64,000 nt of DNA, taken from contig JAKSZT010054458.1 in assembly GCA_026826555.1 (NCBI GenBank), positions 2,477,358-2,541,357 on the forward strand. The letters run 5' to 3'. Source of the DNA: Tolypeutes matacus. Lineage: Eukaryota > Chordata > Mammalia > Cingulata > Chlamyphoridae. A program made the position numbers and the translations under genes. Shown here one piece after another: positions 23,956 to 35,760 of the stretch. Position 1 is the first letter of the stretch. Each line of letters opens with the position of its first letter. The notes below the pieces were generated by a model that was given only the letters and a program-made list of their open reading frames with translations, did no database searches and was not told the DNA's origin.

Positions 23956-24210
23956 CCTCTAGATCAGATTGTATGCATGGTAACAATATATTTTTTTAAA
24001 TCCATGGAACACACTACACAGACATTGAACCCTAAGATAAACCATGAACTATAGTTAACAGTGCAATTATAAAAATGTGCTATTATCACCAAATGTTCTG
24101 CACCAATGCAAGGTGTTGATAATAAGGTGTTATATGGGAATCCTGTATTTTATGCATGACTGTTCTGTAAACCCACAACTTTCTAATAAAGAAAGCAAAA
24201 AGCAAAGAAC
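23956..24210 (+). mobile_element. L1 3'-UTR end, xenarthran type
   Basis: Landmarks are catggaacacactacacaga, accatgaactatagttaaca, aatgcaaggtgttgataata and gggaatcctgtattttatgc, ending ctaataaagaaagcaaaaag. It is homologous, in the opposite orientation, to parts of 60845-61440. Confidence 0.65.
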
Positions 24211-24224
24211 ATCTATAGTTTTAT

Positions 24225-24800
24225 AACCTGGAAAACAATCACTAGTAAAATTGAGGTGCATTTCTTTTTAGTCTTTTAAAAAAATGAATATATATGACTC
24301 ATTTTTAAAACAAAATCGACTTCAAATTGTATATATTGTTTCATGCTCCAACTTTTTTTCACTTGAAATATCGTGATTATATTTTCATGTCATTAACATT
24401 CCTTGAAAACACAATATTGACTACGTATTATTGTTTCATATGGATCTAACAAAATTTAATCAGATGATCCTATGTTGCTAGACATTTTGAATAATACTAA
24501 TTTTTCCTATAATATTAAAATGTAATGAACATGATTGTATATTAAATTTTGTGTGTATCTGCAATTATTCTTTAGAATAAAGTCCTAGAATTAGAATTAC
24601 TGAGTTGAATGAAGATAGCATTTTTAGGCCACCTGATAGATATTGTTAAATTTTCTTCAATAAAGTTGTACAAATTACATTCCCGTCAATAGTGTACAAA
24701 TAGGAATATTTCTCCACACATTTACTAAAATTAGTCATTTTTATAAAACTGGAAATTTGATAGGTAAAACCAATATTTAAAATTCATTTTATTTTTAATT
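24225..24800 (-). mobile_element. Old L1-type 3' UTR copy
   Basis: Plus-strand landmarks occur in the usual antisense order: ttctttagaataaagtccta, gaattactgagttgaatgaa, then tttaggccacctgatagat, and acattcccgtcaatagtg, ending aaatttgataggtaaaac. Same class as 16830-18420. Confidence 0.6.
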
Positions 24801-24939
24801 TTCATAAAGTAGAACTCATTAATGGCCTATAGTTCATAGGTTTTGACAAAAATGTGTAGAGTCTACCACCCTAGTACTATACGGAACAGTTCTATTACCC
24901 TAATAGTTTCTCCGGGAATCCCATTTTGAACATCTTCCC

Positions 24940-25365
24940 TGTATTAGTCAGGGTTCTCTAGGGAAACAGAAATGACAGGATATATCTGTAAATGGTAAGA
25001 GATCTTATAAAATTGTATCATGCAATCATGGGGATGCACAAGTCCAAATTCTGTAGGGCAGGCTGCAAGCCAGGGGCTCTGATGAAGGTCCTTAATGAGT
25101 TCCCAGGAGAAGCTGCCTGTCCAAAATAGGTATGGGAATTCTCTCTCTTCTTTTAAGGCTTTCAGCTGATTGGATGAGATATCACTCATTGCTGATGGCA
25201 GTCTCCTCAGTTGATTGTAGATTTAACTAGCCATCTATGCAATCAGCTCACTGATGATTAAAGTCCATGAAATGTCCTTGTGTTACAAATTAGCACAGTG
25301 CTTGCTTGACCAAACAACTGAGCACCATTACGTGGCCTAGTTGATACATTAGCCTAACCGTCACA
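24940..25365 (-). mobile_element. Solo ERVL-type (MLT2-like) LTR with perfect 5-bp target duplication
   Basis: Reads tgtattagtcagggttctct at the left and ends accgtcaca at the right on the plus strand, so the LTR itself is on the minus strand (TGTGACGG...CTAATACA). It is flanked by ttccc at 24935-24939 and 25366-25370, a perfect 5-bp duplication. It is the same family as the provirus LTRs at 38731 and 44672. The minus-strand 81-residue frame at 24944-25189 is inside the LTR and not a gene. Confidence 0.92.
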
Positions 25366-25689
25366 TTCCCCAACACCCAAACTTTATTAAGTTGTGCTTT
25401 CTTTAGTCACCTGATTAATATCAAACATTTGCTTTTATAACTCTATTGGTCAGTGAAACATCTTGTACACAAGGATGTCGTTCTGGACTCCACATAATTC
25501 CTGCAACCTCATGCCACACACACACTTCTCCACTTCTTGTCCTTCACTGTACCTCCTCCCAAGTACCTCAACAAATGCTGGAACCTGTACCAATGGAGAT
25601 AAAAATGCAGTCTTTAATTAAGATAGCATACTTGATTGGGAAACAACCAAAACACAAACAAACAAAACACCTATATAGCATATCAACCA

Positions 25690-25830
25690 TAATTGATGAG
25701 TAACTCTGTTCCAGTAATGTGCTAATTACTTTAAGTTTCCTTCTTAATTTAATCTCCACAACATCTCAGTGAGACAGACATTATTATCATTTTCATGAGA
25801 AAACTAAGGTTAAGAGATGCAAGGAACTCT
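25690..25830 (-). mobile_element. MIR SINE fragment
   Basis: Plus strand gives the reverse complement of the MIR core: aatgtgctaattactttaag, aatctccacaacatctcag, tgagacagacattattatc, then atgagaaaactaaggttaag. Confidence 0.75.
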
Positions 25831-26837
25831 CAAAAAACTAAAAATGTAGAAGAGAATAATATCAGATGATGTGTATATGTTTACTGATATGATATTTGGG
25901 TTTGGGCTCAGTTGATGCTGAACTATTCTCTTTCCCTGTAATTAATCTGCATTTTCAGCTGTTTCCTAAGGCAGTTATTTGATTTATGATAATAAATTTT
26001 TATTGTCAGATTGGAGGAGAAGACATCTTCCCATTGCTGCTGTGGCAGGGAAAAGGTATGTGACTTCTCTCAATGCTGCATCAGGTTATACAAATAATCT
26101 TAAAAAAAAGAGGTAGAACTCACTGTTCTGTGCTGTTTAGGAACAGATTTTGATATGCTAAGATTCCATTCTTGCTCATTCTGACATTTGTAGTGTTATA
26201 ATGTTACAGTCTAAGAAGCAATATTCTGTATTAATATAACTGGATTTATGCTGACATCTAAAAGCTTATCCCAAGGATAATACTATCTAGAAAATATAAG
26301 ACCAATCGATAAATTAATGCTACAAAGCGTTATGCTACATTTGCCTGGATTTTTCCTACATTGTCCTGCTTCTCATGGAAGCTATTAGACAAGAAAACAG
26401 AAGCTAAAGTTTTGGCCTTTTCTGCAGGTTTAAGAAAAGTGATATAGAGTTTAAGTGAAACAACCTGCAGATAATTGGATGTGTAATTTGGGGATAAGAA
26501 CGAGTGGACCTCTTCAAGCAATTTGCTGGAGATGAGTTCAGATCCTTTCGAGACAGTGTTAAGTTTGTATCCCCACTAAGCAGAAATCCTTGTCCATGGG
26601 TCAACACACGCCAATCAGTCAATTAGTCATCACGCCTTCTCTCTTTTTGGTATCTGTAATTCTTTATCATGTGTTCACTATGGCTTTATGTCCTATGGGA
26701 CAAAATATCCAGCTCCAACCTAAAAAGAACCTGCCTGATAATTGTGGCTACACTAGAATTATAATGTATTTGCCTTCATTTCCTCATAAAACAAATACTA
26801 TTCTGAGTCACAGCCTCTGTGTGTGAATACTGATTGT
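25831..26837. other. No feature recognised
   Basis: Includes short frames at 26330-26622 (minus) and 26590-26826 (plus) that overlap and show no domain. Nothing supports a gene. Confidence 0.4.
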
Positions 26838-27370
26838 CTCTGCCATCAAAGGTCTCACTGTCTAGGGGAAACACAGGAAAGAAAACAATTAATGGGAGGA
26901 TAGGTAGTATGATATGGAAAGTAGAAGGGGCTAGGAGAACACAAAGCAGGGACCTCTCCTCTCACACTTGAAGTCTAGCAAAGCCTTCTCAGAGGAAGTT
27001 TCTCCTTAAAGCAGAAATCTACAGGGAAAATAAGAGTTTAGCTAGGTAAAAGGGATTAAGGGGAAGGACAAGAATTCTAGCCAGAGTAACCAGTATATGC
27101 CAAAGCAAATGAGTGAAGGAGAGCATGGTGTACCTGAAGAACTGAAAATGGTCATCCTGGCTTTATCATGCAGAGTCCAGGTGAAGTTAAGGGTTAGGGC
27201 TGGTGATATTAGCAAGGGCCACATCATGAAGCTATCCTGAGTATTTTGAATTGTATCCTAAAGGTAAAGGGTGCTGAAGTTTTTTAAGCAAGGGAGTAAC
27301 AAAAAGAGCTTTGCAATGAATAAATAAATGGGTCCCTCCAATGCTAGGTTAGAGAACAGAATGGGAGAGA
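26838..27370 (-). mobile_element. L2 LINE 3' end
   Basis: Plus-strand order is aggtctcactgtctagggga, cagggacctctcctctc, cttctcagaggaagtttctc, ccagagtaaccagtatatgc, then ttttaagcaagggagtaac. This is the antisense of L2 3' UTR and terminal ORF. No LTR intervenes. Confidence 0.75.
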
Positions 27371-27463
27371 GGGAGGAGGGTAAGGACTGAAGGCAAAGTC
27401 ACCTTGGAATACCCTTTACCTTTCCATTTGACTGATGACCCAAATGAATGTTTTAGAAACAGT

Positions 27464-27557
27464 TATTCATTCATTCAATAGACATGTATTGTGCACCTAC
27501 TTTATGTCTATGCCAACTTCTGTTCAAGTCATTGGGGGATATAGCAGCAAAGTACAA
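27464..27557 (-). mobile_element. L2 terminal fragment (left of a pair)
   Basis: ttcattcattcaatagacat, then gcacctactttatgtctatg and cttctgttcaagtcattggg are the antisense L2 3' terminus. A related copy is at 28142-28205 beyond the putative LTR. Confidence 0.6.
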
Positions 27558-28102
27558 TGTTTAGCTTTACCCAAATCCTGTATTTCTGGAAAACAAGGAA
27601 GTTTAAGAAATACACCCCACCCACTCTTTGTGTCCTGGAAAATGGCTTATTGAACAAACCACCCTTCCCCATAAGACTTAGATAAGATTCACAGATTAAC
27701 GTATGACAAAGCCAGACACAGGCCCTCCAAACTCCTACTTTTTATCTCATAAAGGATCACCTGAACTGCTTATCCCCAGTGGTAAAGTGTAGAAAAACGC
27801 TTGTTAAACAAACTTTGGTTGTGCTTCTCTCCTTCTTCCAGACCCTTGAACTTCATGGGTGCTTTCCAGAAAATAGACTGTTTCAGCATAAAATATTCTG
27901 AGATCTACTTTCTGATCATGCCAATCTTGAATCCTACTTTCATACACCTATTTCTTTCCTCCCTATAAAAGAAAAGCCCTTTCTTTTGTCTAACTTTGAT
28001 GTGCTTGCTGATATTATGGTGTGATCATTCTTCCTATGGCAATAGCCTCTTTCTCCCTTTGAAATAATCCTTTTGAATATAAAGTCTCTCTTTACCTAGT
28101 CC
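27558..28102 (+). mobile_element. Probable retroviral LTR (class I-like)
   Basis: The stretch has ggaaaacaaggaagtttaag-type and aaaccacccttccccataag segments at the start, a TATA-like ccctataaaag at about 27961-27971, and a downstream gatattatggtgtgatcatt segment followed by tataaagtctctctttacc. This order resembles a mammalian ERV LTR promoter and R/U5. I see no clear TG...CA ends, no target duplication and no perfect aataaa, so the boundaries and the assignment are tentative. It lies between two pieces of L2. Confidence 0.45.
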
Positions 28103-28139
28103 ATATATGTATATATGTGTGTGTGTTTGTGTGTGTATA
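28103..28139. repeat. TA/TG microsatellite
   Basis: Alternating purine-pyrimidine run, TATATG then TGTG and GTGTGTA, immediately after the probable LTR. Confidence 0.9.
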
Positions 28140-28141
28140 GT

Positions 28142-28290
28142 TTCACACATTCAACAGACATTAATTGAGCATCTACTCTATGCCAAATTCTGTTCAATTC
28201 ATTGTCAGCTATTATATATGCTTATTATATATACTTATAAGAAAACTGAAGTAAGTTAAGGAGATAGAGATGAAGGGAGGATGGCGGTCT
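28142..28290 (-). mobile_element. L2 terminal fragment (right of a pair)
   Basis: cacattcaacagacattaat, gcatctactctatgccaaat and ttctgttcaattcattgtc parallel the left copy at 27464. Confidence 0.55.
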
Positions 28291-29984
28291 CATTTTATAC
28301 AGGGTAATCAGGGAAATTCACACACCCCATGCATCTCTTTTCTCTAGATGCTTCTTGTTCAAGGAAACATTTTCAAAGTTTCTTTATCTATTTATTCAAA
28401 ACTTATTGAAAATGCCTCTGTGTATTAGGCACTCTGAAAAACCCTGTGCAGGATCCTGGCAGGTATATAGGCAGGAAATCAACCCATGTTAAGGATTAAA
28501 GAATTTGGCCACATTCCTAATGACAATGTAAGATATTGAAGAGTTTTAATTAAGAATTTCATGTGATCAGTTTTGTATTTTGAAAAATAGGATTTTCTTC
28601 TCCCACCTGGAAAAAAAATTGCTTGAGCTAACTAGAATCTCTTATTTTTAAAATTTGTTATCCTCCAAGCCTCCAATTCCTGACTTATTTGTGTTCAGAC
28701 TCATAAACAAATCTCCTATGAATATCCTTTTCCTCTTGAGTGCTGAACCTATTCACTGTTCTTGAAAAAAGTAAGATGTGAATGCTGTAACCCAGTGAAT
28801 TTACCAAAGAAATCCTAATGTGTCCTCAACTACTGATTAGAAGACCCTTTGCTTCCAGACAAATAGTGTCTTTATGCATAACAATTGATTTACAGTGAAC
28901 ATACAATTTATTGTGAAAATACATGAGAGACACTTGTTTCTACTAATAAACACTTTTCTTATTCATATTTTGTAAAAGTAGAATGTTCAAATATTTGTTT
29001 GTATAACATTATGCAAGGGAGTATCTTAATACAGCTTTGACCAAATTAAAAATGCCTTCTGTGCCATGTTGCTCAGATGGCATGTTTATGAATAAGTTTG
29101 CAAAGCTCCATATGCACAAATATGAAATTTGAAGTCTTACCCCAAATACTAAAATGCAGCTCATTCTACATTCAGTAGTTTATAGTGCTAACATTTATCT
29201 GCATCTCCATATCCCAAGATTTGCAAACGAGATGATTCTGTCACAGTATGCCGCCAAGTATAAACAGCTGGCTCTCTTTGGCTGAGCAGAATCGCATCTG
29301 AACATTTAAAGCAGCCCTTTCTCTAGGATGCCTCTTATCATCAGAATTTGGGGATGGACCTTTGCTTGGCATATTTCAAATGTATTTTTCTCTAGAGACT
29401 TACAGCTCATGGATTCTCTTGAAAACAATAATAATAAGAGACAAGACAAGGACAAGATATTGATATTAAGCACTGTGAATAAAATATTATGAACTTATAA
29501 GAGGGTTATTTCAGAAAACTACTCTGAAATTTGAAATAGGTAGTTTAATATAGTGATATCGTCTTAAATTATTTCCAGATGGAATGAAATTCAGTCAGTG
29601 GAGATTTGAGGAGCCACAATATATCCAAATGCATAGGAGGAGTGAGAAATTGATTCACTATCAACATAAGGTAAATTATAAACAAAATAAACAAATACTA
29701 CTTTCTGGATTCTTGTATTCCATATCTGGAACATATCTCTGTTATTTTTCTAAATAGTAAAAATAATATCCATTGACTTTCATAAGTTTTGAAATAACAA
29801 CAAAAAATAAGTAATCAGGACTAATTTGGGAAAGAAATTATATGACTGAATGTAAGAACAAGGGAAGTCAGTGTAAACTAACTCTTATTGTATTCTTGTG
29901 ATGGTATATAACCTTTGACTTCAGGCACTGCTGGTGTCTTTGTTCTCCCAAGGACCACGGGCTATTCCTTTTATTGTTTACAAA
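28291..29984. other. Gene-free interval with a higher-complexity stretch
   Basis: No repeat or gene recognised. The part at about 29180-29400 is unusually high in sequence complexity for this AT-rich region (it includes cgagatgattctgtcacag, gccgccaagtataaacag and gcagaatcgcatctgaac). It is therefore listed as a candidate conserved non-coding element in the findings. Confidence 0.35.
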
Positions 29985-31085
29985 ACTTAAAAAAATTTTT
30001 TTGAAATATTTTAAAACCTACACAACAGTTGCAAAAATAATACAGAGCCTAGGCAGAGAACTCCAATATACCCCTATCCTCCCAGATACCAAGATCCACC
30101 AATTTTAACATTTTTCCACATTTGCCATATCATTTTACCCATTTATCTGTCAAACTCACCATCCATCTACCCAACCACCATCTTTTGATTTATCAACAGA
30201 TCTGTCTTCATGTCTGTCTATCTATTCATCAATTCATTTTCTGAACACTTGGGTATAGGTTGTATAAATCATGATTCTTGAACACTTAATACAGCCATGT
30301 ATATTTCCTAAGAACAAGGACATTTGCTTAAATAACCCTTTAAGTGCTGTTATCAAGTTCAAGAAGTTTAACATTGATATCAAACTTACAGTCTAGATAA
30401 TCCATTTTATAAATGTCCCAATAATGTCCTATTGAGCCTTTTATTTCCTCTTATTTGATCCATCCAGGATCACGTATTGCATTTAATTTTCACTATCTCT
30501 TTAGTTTCTTTCCTTGTTTTAATTGTAGGAACATATACGCAAGAGAAATTTCCCATTTCAACCACTCTTAAGAACAACATTCAAAGGGATTAATCACATT
30601 TACAATATTGTGGTACCCTCATGAACTTCCATTACTAAAACTTTCTCATCTCCCCAAACAGAAACCCTACACCCATTGTGCATTAATACCCCATTCCCCC
30701 TGTCCCCTGCCCCTGGCAAACTGCACTATAATTGGTCTCTATTCACTTTCTCCAATATTCTCTTTGTAGTTGCCAAGGAGCTTAAATTTAACATCCTAAA
30801 TCTATAACGACCTCATTTGATTTGATATCAGCGTAGCTTCAACAGTATACAATTTTCCTATACCTCACTGTCCCCTCACCTTTATGTACTTGTCACAATT
30901 AGATGTTTATACATTATGAGTTCAAAACCATTGCTTACACATTACATTTTATGCATTTGCCTTTAGATCCCATCGGAAGTAAAAAGGGGAGTTGAAAACA
31001 AAACATACAGTAGTTCTGGCATTTATGTTTACCCATGTTGATACCCTAACCAGAGATCTTTGTTTCTTCATCTAGCGTTAATCCA
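29985..31085 (-). mobile_element. L1M-type 3' UTR, antisense
   Basis: Landmarks on the plus strand: aaacctacacaacagttgca, ctaagaacaaggacatttgc, gtcccaataatgtcctattg, ccaggatcacgtattgcat, then the aaacagaaaccctacaccca and aaatttaacatcctaaatct stretches. All are common parts of old L1 3' UTRs, in the expected order. It ends where the T-rich tail of the next element begins. Confidence 0.65.
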
Positions 31086-34000
31086 CTGTCAGTTGTTCTT
31101 TTTTTTTTTTTTAATGTGACTCACTTTATTTATTTATTTTATTTATTTATTTTTTATATTTTAAAAGATGCTTAGATTACATAAATGTTGCACAAAAATG
31201 ACAGGGATTTCCATGTTCCCCACCTCCCACACCTCCCATAACATCCCACATAAACATCTTTCATTAGTTGGCACATCACCTGCAATGGATATTCACATCC
31301 TGGGGCTTTTCCACTAAGCATGGACCATAGTTCACATTGTAGACCACACTCTCTCCCACACAGTTCTTCATGTTATATGCTAATGTAAAATAGCTTATAT
31401 CTGTCATTGTAATGTCACTCAGGATAATTCCCAAGTCCTGAAAAAGCACCTGTATTACCACTGCTTTTCCCTTCCCTGCCCCAAAAGTGTCCAGTGGCCA
31501 CTGGCTCACGCTCATTGTTGTAATTTCTTCCATTGCTTGAATCACATTATGTCTACAACAGAATACTATTAAATCCACTCTAGTCCATAGCTCTTCCCCC
31601 AATCCTGAGGAGTTTGGGATGGTGATTTCCACTCCACCTCCAAGTGAGAGGGGGCTTATATCCCATGGATACGGTGGATGGGATTATCCTGCCTGCAGCT
31701 GCAGGCTCTCTCCATTTCCTGGGATGGCCATTGTCCATCATCGTCTCTTTACCAGGTGACTTGGGTGAGTCCATTGAGCTGTAGAGTAGGAGTTGCAGCT
31801 CCACTGAGATTTCAGGCACAGCTGGCACATGGGCAGGCCAGAGGCTCCAGTCTCTGGAAATACACCTACAAACTCCAGCATCACATATAGGTTTGAATAG
31901 AAGGGACTGATGGACCACGGCAGGGAGGACTTATTTGAGTCCCACTCTGTCACTCTCAGGAGCACAGATTCCAAAGTAGAGCCCACTGATAAGGCATCAG
32001 TCTCTGGAGCTATCCTCCCTTATATAGGACCTGGGTGTCTCCAGAGCCCTCAGGAGCCCCTCTGTGTGGGATGATATCCACTCTGGTGTTCTATGAGATA
32101 CTACTGAGGTGTGCGTAAGCATTACCTCTGGGATGACCTCCCAACTCTCTTTGAAGTCTCTTAGGCACATGAACTCATTTGTCTTTACATTTTCTCCCTT
32201 TTATTCAAGGTCTTTTTCCAGTCATATTGCCAGTTGGCACTTGGTATTAATCCCTCATTGCCAGGGAGGCTCACCCGGGAGTCATGTCCTATGCTGGGGG
32301 GAATGTAATGCATTCATATGCTGAGTTTGGCTTAGAGAGAGGCCACATTTGAGCAACAAGGAGGCTCTCAGGTGGCAGCCTTAGGTACCCCATAACAGTA
32401 GGCTAAGTTTCAATTACAAAGGCAAAGACTCATAAGGTTAGTCATCAATAACAAAAACCCATCAGTGGACCATCCTCCCTTGCCAGACACTGCCCCTGCA
32501 CTTGGGGGACTGTTGCTACTCCCTTGGAGAATGTGGCAAGCTCTCCAGGCTGGGAATTCAGTATTCCCTCATTTATTGAGTGATTGTCTACCCACTGTGA
32601 TCATGCCCCACCCCTTGATCATTTGAACAATTTTATATATCTTTCATGTATATTCAGGTGAACTTCCTCCCATGAAACCCCCATCCCAGACACCCACCAC
32701 CAATGATCCTCTCCTGCCCCCTCTGTAACCCTTCCATGATCCAAACACTCCTTGAAGATGAAGCCCAAATAATAGCCAAATACAATTAATAGGAAAATTA
32801 AATAATAAAGATAAGTTTAAATATAAGAGGTAAAATACATGGAACCGTTAAAAAAAAACCACTAGAAATAAAATAAAATTAAAGGATTGGGATATTCAAA
32901 AAATGGGAACAAAACAAAAAAATGTAAAAAAAATTTTTTTTAAGTATTTTTCCTTTTATCACTGCATTATTGGGTGTCCAGTCTTTATTGTGGCACCTGC
33001 CCCTCTCACTCCTCAGTGTCTTCCGAATTTTCATTTAATTTTCAAAGAAGCTTTAGGTCACAGCAAAGTCACACACAGAATACTAGAGACTCCCATATAC
33101 CCAACCTCCTTCCCCTTTCCTCACCCCATATTAAAACCTTGTTTATGTGGATGGTCGCATTGTTATAACTGTTATACAGATAGTGAAACATAGCTACTAA
33201 ACATTGTCAATGGTTTACAGTATAGTTTACAATTTAGACTGTACAGTTTAATAATTTTTGATGATATTTACCATGTCCGTCACCGTAAGGTGATGAAAAA
33301 CATTTCCCCTGACCACTAAATACCCTCTGTTTGGTCTTTTCTGTTCCTTCCTCCCCATCCCCCTGGGGCACATGACACCCCCCTGTCTCGATTCATTGAA
33401 TGGCAAGATTCATAGTTACATGCAACAAGTGGTCTTGACATGCTCATTGTCCTCCCCTATTAGGATCCACCCTTGCTCCTAAGATACAACCACCTGTCTG
33501 TTTCTGGGTGAATCGGTCCTCCCACAGATGGGGGTCCATCTCCTTCCCACTCACCGTGTGGGTCTCCACTCCCTGACACAACACATTATGACAGGATGAA
33601 CACTCACACACTCCCCAGAAGCCTACTCCAGATGTACCCTGTCCTGAATGTCCCCTCAACCTACACCCTAAGCCAGTGACACTACCTTGTCATATTGCCA
33701 TAAGAGCATTCCTCCTCCTGCACTTTCAACATCATACCCACAAATCCTATGTTCACCTAGTCCCCCTCCCATCTCTCCCCCCAGTATCCTGGTTATTCTA
33801 ACCCGCCCTTCCTAATCTACCCTTCTCTCAACCCTGCACCACCAAACCCAGTAATATCACTACCCACTTGTCCTATCCTTCCATTTTTATTGGGATTGCA
33901 TTAAATCTGTAGATTAGTTTGGGTAGGATAGACATCTTGGTGATGTTTAGTCTTCCTATCCATGAACAGGGAATATTCTTCCATTTATTTAAGTCTTCTT

Positions 34001-34641
34001 TGATTTCCTTTAACAGTGTTGTGCAGTTTTCTGTATATAAATCCTTTACATCTTTAGTTAAATTTATTCCTAGGTATTTGAATTATTTAGTTACTATTGT
34101 AAATGGTATTTTTTTCTTGATTCCCTCCTCAGATTGCTCATTATTGGTGTACAGAAATGCTACTGATTTTTCAGCATTGATCTTACAGCCTGCTACATTA
34201 CTGAACTCCTTTATAAGTTCTAGAAGCTTTGTTGCAGATTTCTCAGAGCTTTCTACATATAGGATCATGGTGTCTGCAAATAATTACATTTTTACTTCTT
34301 CTTTTCCAATTTGGATGTCTTTTATATGTTTTTCTTGCCTCAGTGCTTGAGCAAGTACTTCTAAGACAATGTTAAATAGGAGTGGGCATCCTTGTCTTGT
34401 TCCCGATCTCAGAGAGAAGGCTTTTAGGATTTCACCATTGAAGATTATGTTAGCTTTGGGTTTTTCATATATACCCTTTATCATATTCAGAGAGTTTCCT
34501 TCTATTCCTATCTTTTGCCGTGTTTTTACTAGGAAAGAGTGCTGTATTTTGTCAAATGCTTTTTATGCATCTATAGAGATGATCATGTGATTTTTTTTTC
34601 TTGCCATCTGTTTATGTGGTATATTACATTGATTGATTTTC

Positions 34642-35085
34642 TTATACTGAACCACCCTTGCATACCCAGATGAAACCTGCTTGGTCATGGTGTATAATCC
34701 TTTTGATATGTTGTTGAATGCGATTAGCAAATGTTTTGTTGAGGATTTTAGCATTTAGGTTCATTAGAAGAATTGGTCTGTAATTTTCCTTTCTTGTGGT
34801 ATCTTTGTTTGGTTTTGGTGTTAGGGTAATGTTGGCATTGTAGAATGAGTTAGGCAATATTCCTTCTACTTCTATTTTTTGGAAGAGCTTAAGCAGAATT
34901 GGTGTTAGCTCTTTCCAGAATGTTTGGTAGAATTCAGCTGTGAAGCCATCTGGTCCTGGGCTCTTCTTAGTTGGGGGGTTTTTGATGACTGAGTCTATTT
35001 GTTTACTTGTAATTGGACTGTTGAGTTCATCAATTTCTTCTTTCATCAATGCAGGCTGCTTGTGAGTTTCTAGAAACTTGTCCAT
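34642..35085 (-). pseudogene. L1 ORF2 RT-domain fragment
   Basis: 147-residue frame beginning [17 protein letters not shown], then a [15 protein letters not shown] motif and NYRPI-like segment, which are typical of the L1 reverse transcriptase fingers. It stops at the frame break before RT motif 3. Further RT pieces follow in other frames at 34284-34484 (ends near the GCPLLFN motif) and 34083-34268 (starts MILYVESSEKS). The catalytic FADD box just upstream of that start reads FADT in the sequence. A full ORF2 is about 1275 residues, so this is a small remnant. It acts only as dead L1 sequence. Confidence 0.85.
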
Positions 35086-35159
35086 TTCCTCTAAATTATC
35101 ATTCTTGTTGGCATATAATTTTTCAAAGTATCTGTGTATATACCTGTCTTTCCTTACAT

Positions 35160-35720
35160 TTGTGAAATTTTAAACCATTACTTCTTTGAATATTCTCTCT
35201 TCCCCCTTTCTCTTTTTCTTCTCCTTCTGAGACTCGCACAATGTGTATGTTGGGACACTTAATAGTGTCCTCAAGTGTACCAAGACACACATTGTGGGAG
35301 TCTCAGGTTCTGTTCACTTTTTTCATTCTCCTTTCTTCTCCTCAGACTGGGTCATGTTAATTGTCTTGTCTTCTTTTCACTGTTTCTTTCTTCTGCAAGC
35401 TCCAACCTGCTGTTGAACCTCTCAGGGAATTTTTAATTGCTGTTACTGTAGTTTTCAGTTCTGTTTATTTCCTTTCCATAATTTTCATCTCTTTATTGCT
35501 ATTCTCTTTGTTTTCATCGATCATTTTCCTGATTTCCTTAAGTTCTTTCTTCCAAGCTGCTGAGGGGATTGGGGAGAACCACCCAGAACACCAAGAGGTC
35601 CTATTGATTTTAAGTTGCCTTTTTTTTTTTATTTGACACTCACTCTGTTATTACAATCCTTTAACTGTTTTTGCCAGTTCTTGATAGTTGTTCAAAGGTT
35701 CTGTGGGGGCATAAAGTTTT
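35160..35720 (-). pseudogene. L1 ORF1 fragment
   Basis: Antisense reading gives L1 ORF1 features in order: a region matching the coiled coil (the plus strand reads ccaacctgctgttgaacctc and ctgatttccttaagttcttt) and the start of the RRM (plus strand tttgaatattctctcttccc). Between them lies a replaced segment with a long hairpin at 35227-35306. It joins the ORF2 linker at about 35160, so the ORF1 C-terminus and endonuclease are deleted at this joint. Confidence 0.65.
35227..35306. repeat. Near-perfect 35-bp inverted repeat (hairpin) within L1 ORF1
   Basis: Left arm 35227-35261 and right arm 35272-35306 match at 30 of 35 positions with a 10-base spacer. The arms begin ctgagactcgcacaatgtgt and end the complement ctgagactcccacaatgtgt. 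The expected L1 ORF1 sequence has only the left arm. The right arm replaces about nine bases of it. Confidence 0.9.
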
Positions 35721-35760
35721 GAAGTGTGTCATTCTGCCATTTGATTGGGCCCACTGGAGA

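Larger units (their letters stand above)
31086..35760 (-). mobile_element. Rearranged L1 on the minus strand: ORF1 piece, ORF2 piece, two 3'-UTR-like blocks
   Basis: Read on the minus strand it consists of four parts. The first is an ORF1-like block with coiled-coil and RRM start (about 35160-35720), containing a fold-back inverted duplication. The second is an ORF2 fragment starting in the linker before RT ([17 protein letters not shown], 35085 downward), covering RT to about 33895. The third is a block at about 32945-33880 that resembles a 3' UTR. The fourth is a block at about 31110-32900 with homologous landmarks, ending in a T-run (A tail) at 31100-31112. Missing are the ORF1 C-terminus, endonuclease and ORF2 C-terminus. 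The RT box reads F-A-D-T instead of FADD near 34270, so the copy is inactive. It may be one internally deleted insertion or two nested ones. The right end is approximate. Confidence 0.75.

Noticed and set aside
31276..31986. Overlapping 70-118 residue frames on both strands
   Set aside because: They lie in the 3'-UTR-like part of the rearranged L1 and have no domains.
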